Shown here: piece after piece, positions 10,259 to 21,600 of the stretch
Layout of the letters: every line of letters begins with the position of its first letter
Numbering within the stretch: the stretch's first letter is position 1
Source: Yersinia alsatica
GTDB taxonomy: Bacteria; Pseudomonadota; Gammaproteobacteria; Enterobacterales; Enterobacteriaceae
Assembly: GCF_902170305.1 (NCBI RefSeq)
Contig: NZ_CABHWW010000028.1
Coordinates: 62,001 to 126,000, forward strand
Length of the DNA: 64,000 nucleotides
Direction: 5' to 3'
Notes under the pieces: model-generated
Seen by the model: the letters and a program-made list of their open reading frames with translations, nothing else
Told to the model about the DNA's origin: nothing
The model's database searches: none
Translations under genes and position numbers: made by a program

Positions 10259-10663
10259 TTACGGTTGCTGGGCTGAAATGGCGGTGAGCTGATAGCCTTG
10301 TTCGGTCTGGCGGAAGCTGAATGTGACCTGGGCACCCACAGGAAGAGGGGCGGCCACCAGATTATCCGGCAGGTCGAAAGTCATGGTCATGGGGGGCCAG
10401 TTCAGGGCCGCAATTGCACTGTGGGCGATGGAAACACTGGCGGCATTCCAGGCTTTTATTTGCCCGCGAGAGTGGTAACTGTGGTTGTCAGTTGCAGCAT
10501 TGTTGGCAGTTGCAGTATCGGCCATCATCGCCCCGTGGTCATGGGACATTGGCATGCTGTCAGCCATAGGAGTAGAGGCTGCGAAAACAGGGGTCGAGAA
10601 CAGCGCCGCAGCGCAGAGCATAATGCCCGCAGTAGCGGAGACAGCGTGAGATAAGGTACTCAT
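10259..10663 (-). CDS. cusF: Periplasmic Cu(I)/Ag(I) chaperone CusF
   Basis: A 134-residue periplasmic protein: signal peptide ending near VFA-A, a His/Met-rich linker (MADSMPMSHDHGAMM), and a CusF OB-fold (RGQIKAWN, IAHSAIAALNWPPMTMTF). The His, Trp and two Met that bind Cu(I)/Ag(I) in E. coli CusF are all in place. ATG at 10661-10663 has GGAG eight bases upstream and begins the signal peptide, so an upstream ATG was not used. It lies 13 bp before cusC, giving gene order F-C-B-A instead of the E. coli C-F-B-A. Confidence 0.92.
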   Translation of the reverse strand: MSTLSHAVSATAGIMLCAAALFSTPVFAASTPMADSMPMSHDHGAMMADTATANNAATDNHSYHSRGQIKAWNAASVSIAHSAIAALNWPPMTMTFDLPDNLVAAPLPVGAQVTFSFRQTEQGYQLTAISAQQP

Positions 10664-10738
10664 AGGAATAGCTCCAAAACATAAAGTAAACACAACACGA
10701 CAAAATGGCGTGAATAACGTGGTTAAAAATGTCTGGAT

Positions 10739-11194
10739 CTATTCTCTAAATCGGCAGAAGGCGATTTCAGTGGGGGGGCCGACAATGGGCGGGCTGTGCC
10801 AGTCAAAATGATGAACACGTGGCGTCTGTTGTACATCCGCCAACACTAATTCGGTGTGGGTCGGCAATGCTGCCAGCACCAGCATCCCGCTATCAGATTG
10901 AATAGAATCTGGCAGGCAGTGTTTATCACACAGCGAGTTTTGCGCCTGACCATGCGACATATCCATCATTGATGGCATGGCGTGCATTGAGTGTTGCACA
11001 TTATCCGGCTGTAAATGCCCTTGATGCTGGGTAAATACCGGTGAGGCGGTCGGGGTTATATCGCATTGATGACCGGCGATGGCCAATTGTGCATTGAGGA
11101 TCAGCCAGCAGGCAACCAGCAGCATACCGCACAGGCGCATTTTACTGGCGCGCATCCGGTGCATAAGCTGTGGTATTCCCTTAAAAGCTGGCAT
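10739..11194 (-). CDS. His/Met/Cys-rich secreted protein at head of cus operon (DUF2946-like)
   Basis: A 151-residue protein with an N-terminal signal/anchor segment (MRLCGMLLVACWLILNAQLAIA, residues ~20-40) and a periplasmic tail rich in His, Met and Cys (HSMHAMPSMMDMSHGQ, then LCDKHCLPD). The composition and the CxxHC pair resemble DUF2946-type proteins that accompany copper and silver resistance genes. Exact family membership is unproven. ATG at 11192-11194 has AGGG upstream. It lies 75 bp upstream of cusF on the same strand, so it is probably the first gene of the operon and may bind Cu(I)/Ag(I) in the periplasm. Confidence 0.7.
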   Translation of the reverse strand: MPAFKGIPQLMHRMRASKMRLCGMLLVACWLILNAQLAIAGHQCDITPTASPVFTQHQGHLQPDNVQHSMHAMPSMMDMSHGQAQNSLCDKHCLPDSIQSDSGMLVLAALPTHTELVLADVQQTPRVHHFDWHSPPIVGPPTEIAFCRFRE

Positions 11195-11409
11195 GGTTAC
11201 CCTGAATAAGTGACGGCATTAAATAATGCTGTCAGCGAGTATAGGACTATCCCCCTGTTTTTAGAATGGTTTTGTCCAGTTGCACTGAATGAAATGAAAG
11301 GTTACTGAAACGTTAGTTGGCTGAATTTATTCACTTTATCATTAAACTAAGTGCCAAAAGAGAGTCGGCCAAGGGTGAAAATTTACGTATCTTTAAATAA
11401 TTTTGCAGT

Positions 11410-11438
11410 AAAAAACGCGCCAGTTTACACCGGCGCGG
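11410..11438 (-). terminator. Rho-independent terminator of the siderophore receptor gene
   Basis: On the minus strand a CGCGCC / GGCGCG stem with a 10-base loop is followed directly by six T residues. It starts about 22 bp after the receptor stop codon. Confidence 0.85.
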
Positions 11439-11459
11439 AGAGTTAAATATCCGTTAACC

Positions 11460-13676
11460 TTACCAGGAATAGCTGACTGTCGCGGTAGCTACACGGCCAC
11501 TACCGTAGAAACAGGCCGCTGTTTGTGCGCAACTGGCAACATATTCTTTGTTAAACACATTGTTGACGTTAACTTGCAAACTGGTGCCTTTCATTGCAGG
11601 CAAAGCTTGCCCCAGTTCATAGCGCATCATCCAGTCATACAGCGTTACCGCCGGGACTTTAAAGCTGTTTTTCGCATCACCCCAACTGGTGCCGATATAG
11701 CGCACGCCAACACCGGTGGATAAACCATCGACGACACCTTTATCGAAGGTATACATTCCCCATAATGAGGCGGAATGGTTAGGTGTACGGGCTGGCATTT
11801 TGCCTAATTCCGCCGGTGTCTTGGTTTCGCGAACTTTCCCTTTGGCGTAGGTATAAGCGGCAATCAGGTTGATATTGTCGTTAATCTCACTGTTTAACTG
11901 AGTTTCGATCCCCTGGGATTGCACTTCACCAATGGGGACGTTGTAGGCCAGCGCCTGATCGTATTGGCTGATATTTTTCTGGCGTAAATCATACAAGGCG
12001 GTGGTCAACAGAGTACTGCTGCCCGGTGGTTGGTATTTGAGACCAATCTCGACCTGACGTGCGGTTACTGGATCCAATGCCCCGGTACCCGGTGCGCCTT
12101 TGGCGGTGCTAGGTTCAAATGAGGTGCTGTAACTGACGTACGGAGAAATACCGGAATCAAAGGCATAGAGCACCCCAGCGCGGCCGGTGAAAGCATGGTC
12201 ATCTTGTTGATCTTGCGTGACGGTTTTGCGGCTCAGAGTTTTCAACTGCGACCAGTCATAACGCCCGGATAACAGGAAGTTCCACTTATCCAGTTCAATC
12301 TGATCTTGTAAATAGATACCCACCTGATCGAGCTTGGTCAGATCACTGCTATTAAGTGATAAATCACTGTCTTTAATATTCAGGCCATAAACCGGTGACA
12401 CCCAGTCCAGATTATATTTTGTCTGCACTGTGCCCATAAAGAATTGGCTATCAATACGAGTACGTTTGTAATCCAACCCGGTCAATACCGTGTGGTTCAA
12501 TTGGCCGGTCCAGAAATCGGCTTGCAGCTGGTTATCAACGGCAAACTCAGCCGTTGTTTGGCGCTCAATTTGTGGACGGCGAGTCATGGTGCGGTTATCG
12601 GCCAGTAAATTCATAAAGACTAAGTATTTATAGTCTTGCTTGTTGTAGCTGTAGCGCAGGTTCTGACGGAATTTAAACGTGTCATTGATGTAGTGCTCAA
12701 GTGCATAGCCGACAGAAGTTTGCTCGCGTTCAGACTGATCAAATGAAGGGTCGCTGACGTTAAAATCGTAAGGGATTTTGCCGTACGCAGTACCAAACAC
12801 GGTGCCGGTTGCTGGCAAGAAGTTACGCGAGCCGGCTTTGGGCTCTTTCTGATAACTGGTCAGTAGGGTAAAGGTTGTGTCTTCGTTCGGGATAAAAGTT
12901 AATGCCGGTGCAATAGCCAAACGCTCTTGTTTATAGCTATTAACCGCATCGTCCTGTTTTCTGCCAATCCCATTCAGGCGATAGAGAACTTTCCCTTCAT
13001 CATCCAATACACCGCCGAAGTCGAAGGCGGCTTCTGCCAGGCTATTATTACCGGCACCGACCTGTACCTTATGAATACTTTCTGCGGTCGGGCGCTTGCT
13101 GACCATATTGATCAGGCCACCTGGGTTGACCTGGCCGTACAGCACGGATGCGGGGCCACGAATGACTTCAACTCGCTCCAGCAGCCAGGGATCAATTTGA
13201 CCACCACGACGAGCGCCACCCAGAGAGTTATAACTTAAGCCATCAAGAAAGCGCGGTGCATAGCCGAAACCACGAATGATAACTTCGTCATTCATGTTAG
13301 AGCCGCCACGATATTCAGGTACCACACCTGCGGTATAGCGCAATGCCTGAGCCACTGAGGTTGCGCCCTGATCTTGCATTTGTTGGCTGGTAATAACGGC
13401 AACGGATTGCGGAGTGCGGATCAGTGGGGTATCGGTTTTGGTGCCGGTTGAACTATTTTTAGCGACGAAGCCATCATCTTGTTGTCCGCTGCCCGCTTTG
13501 GCAACAACCACTAATTTGTCTTCTTTTGCCGCTGCCGCGTCTTTGGCTGTGGTGGCAGCAAAAGCCGGGAGCGTCGGTATTAATATTAATGCTGAGGTGA
13601 ATAATAAGGTTTTTGATGTATAGCCTGCCCGGAATGGCAATGTCCTTGACATTTTCTTGCCAGAAATATCAAACAT
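11460..13676 (-). CDS. TonB-dependent ferric-siderophore receptor (FhuA/FcuA/Fct class)
   Basis: A 738-residue outer-membrane receptor. It has a signal peptide ending AFA-ATT (residue 40), a TonB-box-like stretch (DKLVVVAKAG), a plug domain (RTPQSVAVITSQQM, RGFGYAPRFLDG, RVEVIRGPASVLYGQ, NPGGLINMVSKRP) and a long beta-barrel ending in an aromatic residue (VSYSW). Two Cys (CAQTAAC) lie in the last loop. The sequence type is that of ferrichrome/ferrioxamine/ferrichrysobactin receptors, not FepA. It occupies the fepA position, divergent from fes across a Fur-like region, so it is probably the receptor for the siderophore made here. ATG 13674-13676 is preceded by AGGGA. Confidence 0.88.
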   Translation of the reverse strand: MFDISGKKMSRTLPFRAGYTSKTLLFTSALILIPTLPAFAATTAKDAAAAKEDKLVVVAKAGSGQQDDGFVAKNSSTGTKTDTPLIRTPQSVAVITSQQMQDQGATSVAQALRYTAGVVPEYRGGSNMNDEVIIRGFGYAPRFLDGLSYNSLGGARRGGQIDPWLLERVEVIRGPASVLYGQVNPGGLINMVSKRPTAESIHKVQVGAGNNSLAEAAFDFGGVLDDEGKVLYRLNGIGRKQDDAVNSYKQERLAIAPALTFIPNEDTTFTLLTSYQKEPKAGSRNFLPATGTVFGTAYGKIPYDFNVSDPSFDQSEREQTSVGYALEHYINDTFKFRQNLRYSYNKQDYKYLVFMNLLADNRTMTRRPQIERQTTAEFAVDNQLQADFWTGQLNHTVLTGLDYKRTRIDSQFFMGTVQTKYNLDWVSPVYGLNIKDSDLSLNSSDLTKLDQVGIYLQDQIELDKWNFLLSGRYDWSQLKTLSRKTVTQDQQDDHAFTGRAGVLYAFDSGISPYVSYSTSFEPSTAKGAPGTGALDPVTARQVEIGLKYQPPGSSTLLTTALYDLRQKNISQYDQALAYNVPIGEVQSQGIETQLNSEINDNINLIAAYTYAKGKVRETKTPAELGKMPARTPNHSASLWGMYTFDKGVVDGLSTGVGVRYIGTSWGDAKNSFKVPAVTLYDWMMRYELGQALPAMKGTSLQVNVNNVFNKEYVASCAQTAACFYGSGRVATATVSYSW

Positions 13677-13887
13677 GATTTATCCCTACCTAAAACATAA
13701 TAAAAATATTTAAAGCCCATAAAGTGGGGCTTTGATGCCATCCGGGTTCTGTTATTGCCCGGTATGATTTAATGACTTATAAGAAAAAGTTTATCCATTC
13801 ACTCAGTTGCGACACCACAATGCACCCATACCAATATTGCGATAATGGGGTGATACCTTAGAGAGAACGCGCACTATGTTATTGCAA

Positions 13888-13915
13888 ATAATAATAGTTC
13901 TCAATACTATTTGTA
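13888..13915. promoter_or_regulatory. Probable Fur-binding region between receptor and fes
   Basis: An AT-rich stretch with tandem hexamers (AAATAATAATAG followed by AATACTATTTG) resembles the Fur array of NAT(A/T)AT repeats. It lies between the divergent receptor and fes genes, where E. coli has the fepA-fes Fur control region. It was recognised by eye, with no matrix score. Confidence 0.55.
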
Positions 13916-14025
13916 TTCACATAAGAATCACGAATATATTTAACTTTCTATCAAGCCGCTACCGGACATGAATTTGCACGATGAGTGGTCAATAGACTCG
14001 AGCAATAAAATTAAGAGGATTGAGT

Positions 14026-15369
14026 GTGAGCAGGACAAATGAGTATCCGGATAGTCAGAGCTTGTTAGCAGACACTTTGGCTGGCAGTGATTCATGGTGG
14101 CAGCACATAGCGCAGTGGGGAACACCGTTGGTGGAGCCGGTAGCCGCTGGCAAAGTAAAACTGACTTTTCTCTGGCGCGATCGGCAGGGCAAGGCGCACG
14201 ACTCGGTTTATAGCCGGGTCTATATCGACGTCAATGGTGTGACAGACCACCATAGTGTGAATCCGGAAACCCTCCAGCGCTTGGGCCAGACTGACGTGTG
14301 GTATTGGCAAGCCGAGGTAGAGTCTGATTTTCGTGGCAGTTATTGCTTTATTCCTGTTACCGCAGAGCAGTGCTTAAATTTACCCGAGGGCACGCCACAA
14401 GAGCGGCGTCAGGCACAGCGGAATTGGTGGATTTCATTGCTGGACTTGGCCGAAAACGACCCATTGAATCATACGGCGGCGCATTGCAGCTACCGGGGGA
14501 TGCCGCTGTCTGGAGTGCACTTAGCGGATGCCTTGCCGCAAGCTGCCTGGCAGCCGATTGATGCCGGACAAAAACTGCCCATCGACCCAAAACGACTGCA
14601 ACTTATCACCTGGAGCAGCCCACTGTTAGGTAACAGCCGCAAAGTGTGGATTTACCACACCCTTGATAATCAATGCGTTAGTGCTGAGGATAAGGCCGAG
14701 CGGCCTCTGGCTATCTTGCTTGATGGTCAGTATTGGGCGCAGGGGCAGACAATCTTGGGGGTGTTGGACAATGAAACTGCCGCCGGTCGTTTGCCAGCCA
14801 GTGTTTATGTGTTGATCGATATTATTGACCAGCCGCATCGCTCGGAAGAGCTGCCCTGCAATCAAGATTTTTGGCAGGCACTGCAAACTGAATTATTGCC
14901 ACAAGTTGCCTTGCTGCAACCCTTCACTGATAAGGCCTCGCGTACTGTAGTGGCTGGGCAAAGTTTTGGGGGATTGGCTTCGTTATACGCCGGATTACAT
15001 TGGCCGCAACGTTTTGGTTGTGTGCTGAGCCAGTCTGGCTCTTTTTGGTGGCCAGATGTCGACAATTTCAAGGCGTTGACGGCGGGAACAGCCAAACGTC
15101 AGGGCTGGCTGACGGAGCAGGTTTATCAAGGTCTGGGTGCTAACCATCCATTGGATATTTTTATGGAAGCCGGTCGCCGTGAAGATGTGATTTATCAAGT
15201 CAATGAAGCCATGAGTGAGGCACTGCGCCAAGCCGGGCATCGGCTGCACTACCGCATTTATGCGGGCGGGCACGATGCCTTATGTTGGCGCGGCGGTTTG
15301 ATTGATGGACTGCAATGTTTATTAGGTTCTACTGATTCAAAACAAGGAAGTCATAACCATGAGCAATGA
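14026..15369 (+). CDS. fes: Ferric-siderophore esterase Fes
   Basis: A 447-residue cytoplasmic esterase of the enterochelin esterase family. The N-terminal domain (VKLTFLWRD, VYIDVNGVTDH, DVWYWQAEV, YCFIPV) precedes an alpha/beta-hydrolase with LLDGQYWA, the Ser nucleophile in AGQSFGGLASLYAG and the catalytic His in YAGGHDALCWRGGL. It should cleave the Ser ester bonds of the ferric siderophore to release iron, which implies an ester-linked (oligo-Ser) product. GTG 14026 is chosen because AGAGGA lies six bases upstream; TTG 14020 abuts the same motif. It overlaps the MbtH gene by 11 bp. Confidence 0.92.
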   Translation: MSRTNEYPDSQSLLADTLAGSDSWWQHIAQWGTPLVEPVAAGKVKLTFLWRDRQGKAHDSVYSRVYIDVNGVTDHHSVNPETLQRLGQTDVWYWQAEVESDFRGSYCFIPVTAEQCLNLPEGTPQERRQAQRNWWISLLDLAENDPLNHTAAHCSYRGMPLSGVHLADALPQAAWQPIDAGQKLPIDPKRLQLITWSSPLLGNSRKVWIYHTLDNQCVSAEDKAERPLAILLDGQYWAQGQTILGVLDNETAAGRLPASVYVLIDIIDQPHRSEELPCNQDFWQALQTELLPQVALLQPFTDKASRTVVAGQSFGGLASLYAGLHWPQRFGCVLSQSGSFWWPDVDNFKALTAGTAKRQGWLTEQVYQGLGANHPLDIFMEAGRREDVIYQVNEAMSEALRQAGHRLHYRIYAGGHDALCWRGGLIDGLQCLLGSTDSKQGSHNHEQ

Positions 15370-15589
15370 AACGCAAGTCAATCCGTTTGATAACGAAAAT
15401 CTGCCCTTTTTGGTACTGATCAATGAGCAGCAGCAATACAGTTTATGGCCGCAAATTACAGCGATCCCGGCCGGATGGGAACCGGTTTATGGCCCACAAA
15501 CCAGAGCCGACTGTGTGAAATATCTTGAGGCTAATTGGACCGACATGCGCCCGGCCAGCTTGATTCGAGCAGAGGCTGGCCAGCGATAA
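15359..15589 (+). CDS. ybdZ: MbtH-like NRPS partner protein (YbdZ)
   Basis: A 76-residue MbtH-family protein that binds and activates NRPS adenylation domains. The signature is complete: NPFDNEN, LVLINEQQQYSLWP, IPAGWEPVYGPQTRADC, YLEANWTDMRP, including the conserved Trp residues. It sits between fes and the NRPS as ybdZ does in E. coli, overlapping fes by 11 bp. It is probably needed for both A domains of the downstream NRPS. Confidence 0.95.
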   Translation: MSNETQVNPFDNENLPFLVLINEQQQYSLWPQITAIPAGWEPVYGPQTRADCVKYLEANWTDMRPASLIRAEAGQR

Positions 15590-15594
15590 CGCCG

Positions 15595-15632
15595 GTCGTA
15601 GGTGAAAGGAATTATCGAACTGTCGTAGGTGA
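15595..15632 (+). repeat. Short direct repeat in the mbtH-NRPS junction
   Basis: GTCGTAGGTGA occurs at 15595-15605 and again at 15622-15632, each followed by a GAATTAT-containing stretch. Each copy contains an AGGTGA that could act as a ribosome-binding or GTG start region, which makes the NRPS start ambiguous. Confidence 0.6.
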
Positions 15633-15694
15633 GAATTATTGTCGGCGCGGGTGCCGCAATAAGTCGTTTGTTGCCAAAAAAAGGAATACCCATC

Positions 15695-18600
15695 GTGTCA
15701 AAGGATTCAACCCCCATTTTCGCGGATGCTGCGGCTATTGAATTACCCCTGATTGCAGCACAACCCGGGATCTGGTTTGCCGACCAGCTAAGTCATCAAA
15801 AGAACCTGTTTACCGTGGCGCATTACATTGAACTGGCAGGTCCATTGGACCGAATACTATTTAGCGCCGCCGTCAGACAAGGATTAGCTGAGGCTGATAC
15901 CCTGCATGCCCGTTTTTATGATAGTCACGATGGCCCGATACAGCGTATCCCGCTACAGCTCGATGCAGCAGACATGCCAGAACTTACATGGCTGGATTTG
16001 AGCTCTCGCGCCGATGGGCGTTTGGTAGCACTGACACTAATGCAGGACGATACCGCGGCAGACTTACCGGCGGATAGCGAGGATCTGTTGTTTCGGCACT
16101 GGGTTATCCGGGTACCGGACGAGCAAGGAAAATCCGTCTGGTTCTGGTATCAACGTTATCATCATTTATTGCTCGATGGCTTCAGTTTCACCGCAATTAC
16201 CCGCCGTATTGCCGATATTTACACCGCGCTATTGCAACAAAAACCTATTGGGGAATCGCCGTTTACTCCATTTAGTGATGTAGTCAGTGAATATTTGGCT
16301 TATGCCGGCTCAGAAATCCAACAGCGTGATAAGCAATTTTGGCAACAACATACTGCGGATTTACCCGCTGCCATTTCGCTCTCATCAATAAATTCCCCTA
16401 TTCGAGTAGAGCAAACTGATAATCGCGTATTGCGTCAGCGCATTGCTATCGACCCGGTGTTGTTTGGCCGCTTAACACAGCAGGGTGCTGAGCAACGTTT
16501 TGTCGCTGCGGATATGACCATGGCGCTATTGCTGATTTATTTTGCCCGTATGAGTGGCGAAATGCGCCTATCAGTGGGGTGCCCGTTTATGCGGCGCATG
16601 GGATCGGCGGCGTTGTCAGCCACTGGACCGGTGGTGAATGTCCTGCCATTGCAGGTAACTTTACAACGTGAAATGCACATTCTTGATGTGGCGCGGGCGG
16701 TAGCTAACGAGCTGAAAACAGTGCGCAAGTATCAGCGCTATGAAGCGGAGCAACTACGACGTGATTTGGGGATGGTGGGCTCCCAACGGGCGCTGTATGG
16801 CCCGGTACTGAATTTTAAAATGTTCGATTTTGCCCTTAATTTTGGTGAGATAACCGGCATTACCCACACTCTTGCCTCTGGCCCAGTCGATGATTTAGAA
16901 ATTGATATTTACCTCGATAATGGTCAGTTAACGCTGGAAATACTGGCGAACGCTGAGCGCTATGACGACGCCAGCCTGCTTGAGCATGGCGCGCGCATAC
17001 AATTCTTGTTACAGCAGTTGGCGACTCAGCCCGAAATCACTGTTGGTGAGCTCATTCTGACACCAGAAAAAGAGCTGCAATTGATTGATAGTTGGGCTAA
17101 TGGCCCGGCATTAACACTGCCCGCCGGTGTGGTTTCGGTGTTGGATATCTTCCAGCAGCAAGTCAGTGCACAACAAGATGCCATCGCGGTGAGTTGTGGT
17201 GAGCAAAACCTGACTTATCGTCAGCTTTCAGCCCGTGTTGCTCAACTGGCAAGAGCACTGATTGCCAGAGGTATTGGCGCTGAAGATGTGGTGGCGATTG
17301 GTATTCCGCGAACGGTGGATTCGCTGGTTGCCATTTTGGCGGTCTTGGCCAGTGGTGCAGCTTATATGCCCCTGGATCTGGACTACCCGATGGACCGACT
17401 GATGCTGATGTGTGAAGACGCCAGTCCGTGTTTGCTCTTGGCCCATCAATCAACCGAAAACCTATTATCACCGTTGACGGCCACGAGTGGGATGCCGCTA
17501 GTCTGTCTGGATGATGATACTTTCCGGCGTGAATGCGCCGCTTTCCCAACTCAATCCATCAGTGATCCAGAACGCCGGCAGCCAATGCAGAGTGATCATC
17601 TGGCTTACATGATTTACACCTCCGGCTCTACCGGGCGACCAAAAGGGGTAATGAGCACTCACGGTGGGTTAGTCAACTTGCTCGTGGCGCATCGTACTCA
17701 TCTGTATGGCCCGGCCATGGCGGAATTTAAGCAGCATAACTCGCGGCGGATGCGTGCTGGACATACCGCGTCATTTTCCTTTGATTCCTCTTGGGAACCG
17801 CTGTTCTGGATGATGATGGGCTGCGAAATGGTCATCTTTGATGAAGAGATGCGCCGTGATGCCTACGCCTTGGTGCAGATGATGGATCAAGTGCCGATCG
17901 ACACTATGGATATTACTCCGTCATTCTTCACGCAAATGATCGACAGTGGTTTGTTGGAGCAAGTGCGTCATCGACCAGCATTCATTATGATTGGCGGCGA
18001 GGCGGCGACGCCACGGTTATGGCATCTGCTGAAACAGCATCCTGAGCTGAATGTCGTCAACTTCTACGGCCCGTCGGAATACACCATTGATACCCTTGGC
18101 GCTAACACTAAAGTATCGGAGCAACCGGTTATTGGCCGCCCAGTGGCAAACACCGAAGTCTATTTGCTCGACAGTCAACTTGCCAAAGTACCGGTTGGTG
18201 TCGTCGGTGAGCTATATATTACCGGGCCTGGCTTGGCTCGCGGTTATTTAAATCGGCCTGATTTAACGGCGGCGCGTTTTGTGGCGAACCCATTCCGTCA
18301 CGGCGAAGTGATGTATCGCAGCGGTGATTTGATGCGCTGGACTGCGCACGGGCAGTTGGATTTTGTTGGTCGCATTGACCACCAAATTAAAGTGCGTGGT
18401 TTCCGTGTTGAACTGGGCGAGATAGAAAATGCGCTGGTGGCCTTGGCAGAAGTCAGCAGCGCCGTGGTTATCGCTGAAGCTATTGGCGCGACGCACCGGT
18501 TGATTGGTTACTGTGCTGTACCAGATGCACAGCTGCGCGCCAGTGACGACCTCAACACCCGCTTGATGAGTCAACTGGCCGTGACCTTGCCGGATTATAT

Positions 18601-21600
18601 GGTGCCCGCCATCCTGATCGTATTGGATGAAATGCCCCTGACAGTGAACGGCAAGATTGATCGTCAGGCGCTACCTGCTCCACAACACCGGCACCAAGCT
18701 GGTGGCCGTCAGCCGCAAACTCCACAAGAAACACTGTTATGCGAAGCTATTGCCAGTTTGCTGCGTGTCGACAGCATCGGTGCGGAAGATGACTTTTTCC
18801 AACTCGGCGGCGACAGTATTTCAGCCATGGCACTGGGTAGCAGCTTGCGCCGCGCGGGTTTCCGATTAGCGCCACGCGAGATTTTTGCTCTGCGCACCCC
18901 AGCCCGGATGGCACCGGCGTTACAGCCATTATCTGGAATAACATCAGCCGGAATAATAACGGCTGAAATATCAACCCCATTGGCAGCGGCTTTACCTGAA
19001 GCGCTATGGCGGGCAGCCAGTGAAAAATATGGCCCAATAGTGGATATTTTACCGGTATTGCCGTTGCAACAAGGGTTGCTGTTCCATGCTCAGCTAGGGC
19101 AAGAAGCTAATAATTACAACGCCATTAGCCGATTTGATCTTCAAGGTGAGCTAGATATCGAGCGCTTGCGCGATGCATTGGAAAGTTTGCTGCAACGCTA
19201 TCCGCAACTGGGGGCGATTTTTGACAGTGAGCTGCACCATGAGCCGCTACAGATCTTGCCGCAGATCCAGAATGAGGCGCGCCGCTGGCCGTGGCAGCAA
19301 TATGATCTCAGCGCACTGACCGCTGATGAACAGAGAGCTAAAACGCAGCAAATTGAGCGCGAAGGGCTGGCGCGGGATCTGGTGAGTGACACCGCGGGAA
19401 CCTTACAACCTTTACTGATCGCCACCTTAATCCGCTACAGTGCCGAGCGCCACTCCTTGGTGATCATTGCTCATCATCTGGTGGGTGATGGCTGGTCCTC
19501 GGCGATCCTGCTACATGATTTACTGCATCTGTATGGTAACGACCAGGTATTACCGCCTCTTAGCGTCAGTTATGGTGACTTGATTCGCCGCATGACGGCG
19601 CGCGATTTGCAACCCGATAGGCAGGTTTGGCAGCACGCTATCCGTGGCGTCACACCAACAATTCTCTATCCCGAAGCTAACGCCGCTGGCCCGGTACACG
19701 AATGGGTTATTGAGCTGGACAGTGAACTGGAAGCTGCTCTCACCACCCTGCAACGGCGCGAGGGCATCACGCTCAACACCTTATTGCAAGGTGTCTGGGC
19801 CACCTTATTAGGGGTGCTAAGTGGTCGTGATGATGTGGTCTTCGGCTCGCCGGTTTCTGGGCGTTTCAGTGACCTCGACGGTATTGAACAGCATGTCGGA
19901 CTGTTCAGCAATACCATTCCGGTGCGAGTGAAATTACAGCCGCAGTTGCCACTGTTAGCGCAGTTGGCGGCCTTACAGCAACAGCAGATCCAGTTACTGG
20001 AGCACGATGGCCTTGGTTTGGGCGAGATCCAGCGCCTGGCGGGGACAAATACTTTATTTGATACCTTGCTGGTGGTCGAGAACTACCCCGAAAACAACCA
20101 ATTGCATCAGCAATCTTTCCACGGCCTGCGCTGTGATGCACTGAATAATCGTGGCTATACCCATTATCCACTGACCTTATTAGTGTTGCCGGGTGAGAAG
20201 TTACATCTGCAACTTGAATACCGTGATGCAGTCACTGATCCGCAGCGCTTAGCCCAGCGGCTGGTGATGTTGCTCGAATATCTGGTCTGGCAGCCAGAGT
20301 TGCCGTTATCTGCACTGGATTTACTGACGCCCGGTGAGAAAGCCTTGTTAGCATCAGTCAATGACACTGCCGTTGCTCTACCGGCGCTCACGTTATGTGA
20401 TTTGATGAACCAGCAGTCACAACTGACACCACAGGCTTTCGCCTTGCTTGATGTTAACGAAAGCCTGACTTATCAGCAGGTAAATCAGCGAGTTAGTGCT
20501 CTGGCAACCTGCCTGCGGCAGCAGGGGGTGCAACCCGGTGATCGGGTGGCAGTTGCATTGCCGCGCTCAGTTAACCTGAGTTTGGCTCTGATGGCTATTC
20601 TGGCGGCCGGTGCCGCCTATTTACCGCTGGATACCGGTTATCCTGACGATCGTTTGGCTTATATGATAAGTGATGCCAAACCGCGGTTGATTATCACAAT
20701 CAATTCGTTGGCTGAGCGTTTTACCGCTCAGGCCCCCCTATTGTTGCTGGATCAATTGCCATCATCGGATCAAATGGCCCAATTACCCGCAGTGGTGATC
20801 ACTCCGGATCATCCGGCTTATCTGATCTATACCTCGGGTTCTACCGGGCGGCCAAAAGGGGTTGTGGTTTCACACGCGGCTATCGTTAACCGCCTGTTAT
20901 GGATGCAAAATGAATATCCGCTGGGCAGTGATGACGTGGTGTTGCAAAAGACACCGTGCAGTTTCGATGTCTCGGTGTGGGAGTTTTTCTGGCCAATGAT
21001 AACCGGAGCCAGATTAGTGATGGCTCCGCCAGAAGCACATCGTGACCCAGATGCATTACGCGCCATTATTGAGGATTATGGCGTCACGACGGCCCACTTT
21101 GTGCCGTCAATGCTGGCAGCTTTTGTCAGTGCAATGCATGAGCAGCACCAACCTTGCCATAGCCTGCGACGGGTATTCTGTAGCGGCGAGGCATTATCAC
21201 GCGAGCTTTCGCAGCTATACCAGCATATTTTCACTGCGCCATTACATAACTTATATGGCCCCACCGAAGCGGCGGTCGATGTCACTTATCAGCCTGCGTA
21301 TGGCGATGCATTAGCGCGGGTGACCGGCAATAGCGTGCCGATCGGCAAACCGGTCTGGAATACTCAACTGCGGATTCTTGATGGCATGCTGCGCCAAGTT
21401 CCTGTCGGCATAGCGGGCGATCTCTACCTGTGTGGCGTGCAACTGGCGCACGGCTACTATGCTCGCCCAGATCTGACGGCCAGTCGTTTTGTCGCCGATC
21501 CTTATGATCGCGGGCAGCGCATGTATCGTACCGGTGATATTGCTCGCTGGTTGCCGGATGGCACGGTCGAGTATCTGGGGCGCAGCGACGATCAATTGAA

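Noticed and set aside
11460-13676. Annotation as FepA, the enterobactin receptor
   Set aside because: Position fits fepA, but the plug and barrel motifs are of the FhuA/FcuA/Fct class and the NRPS does not predict enterobactin.
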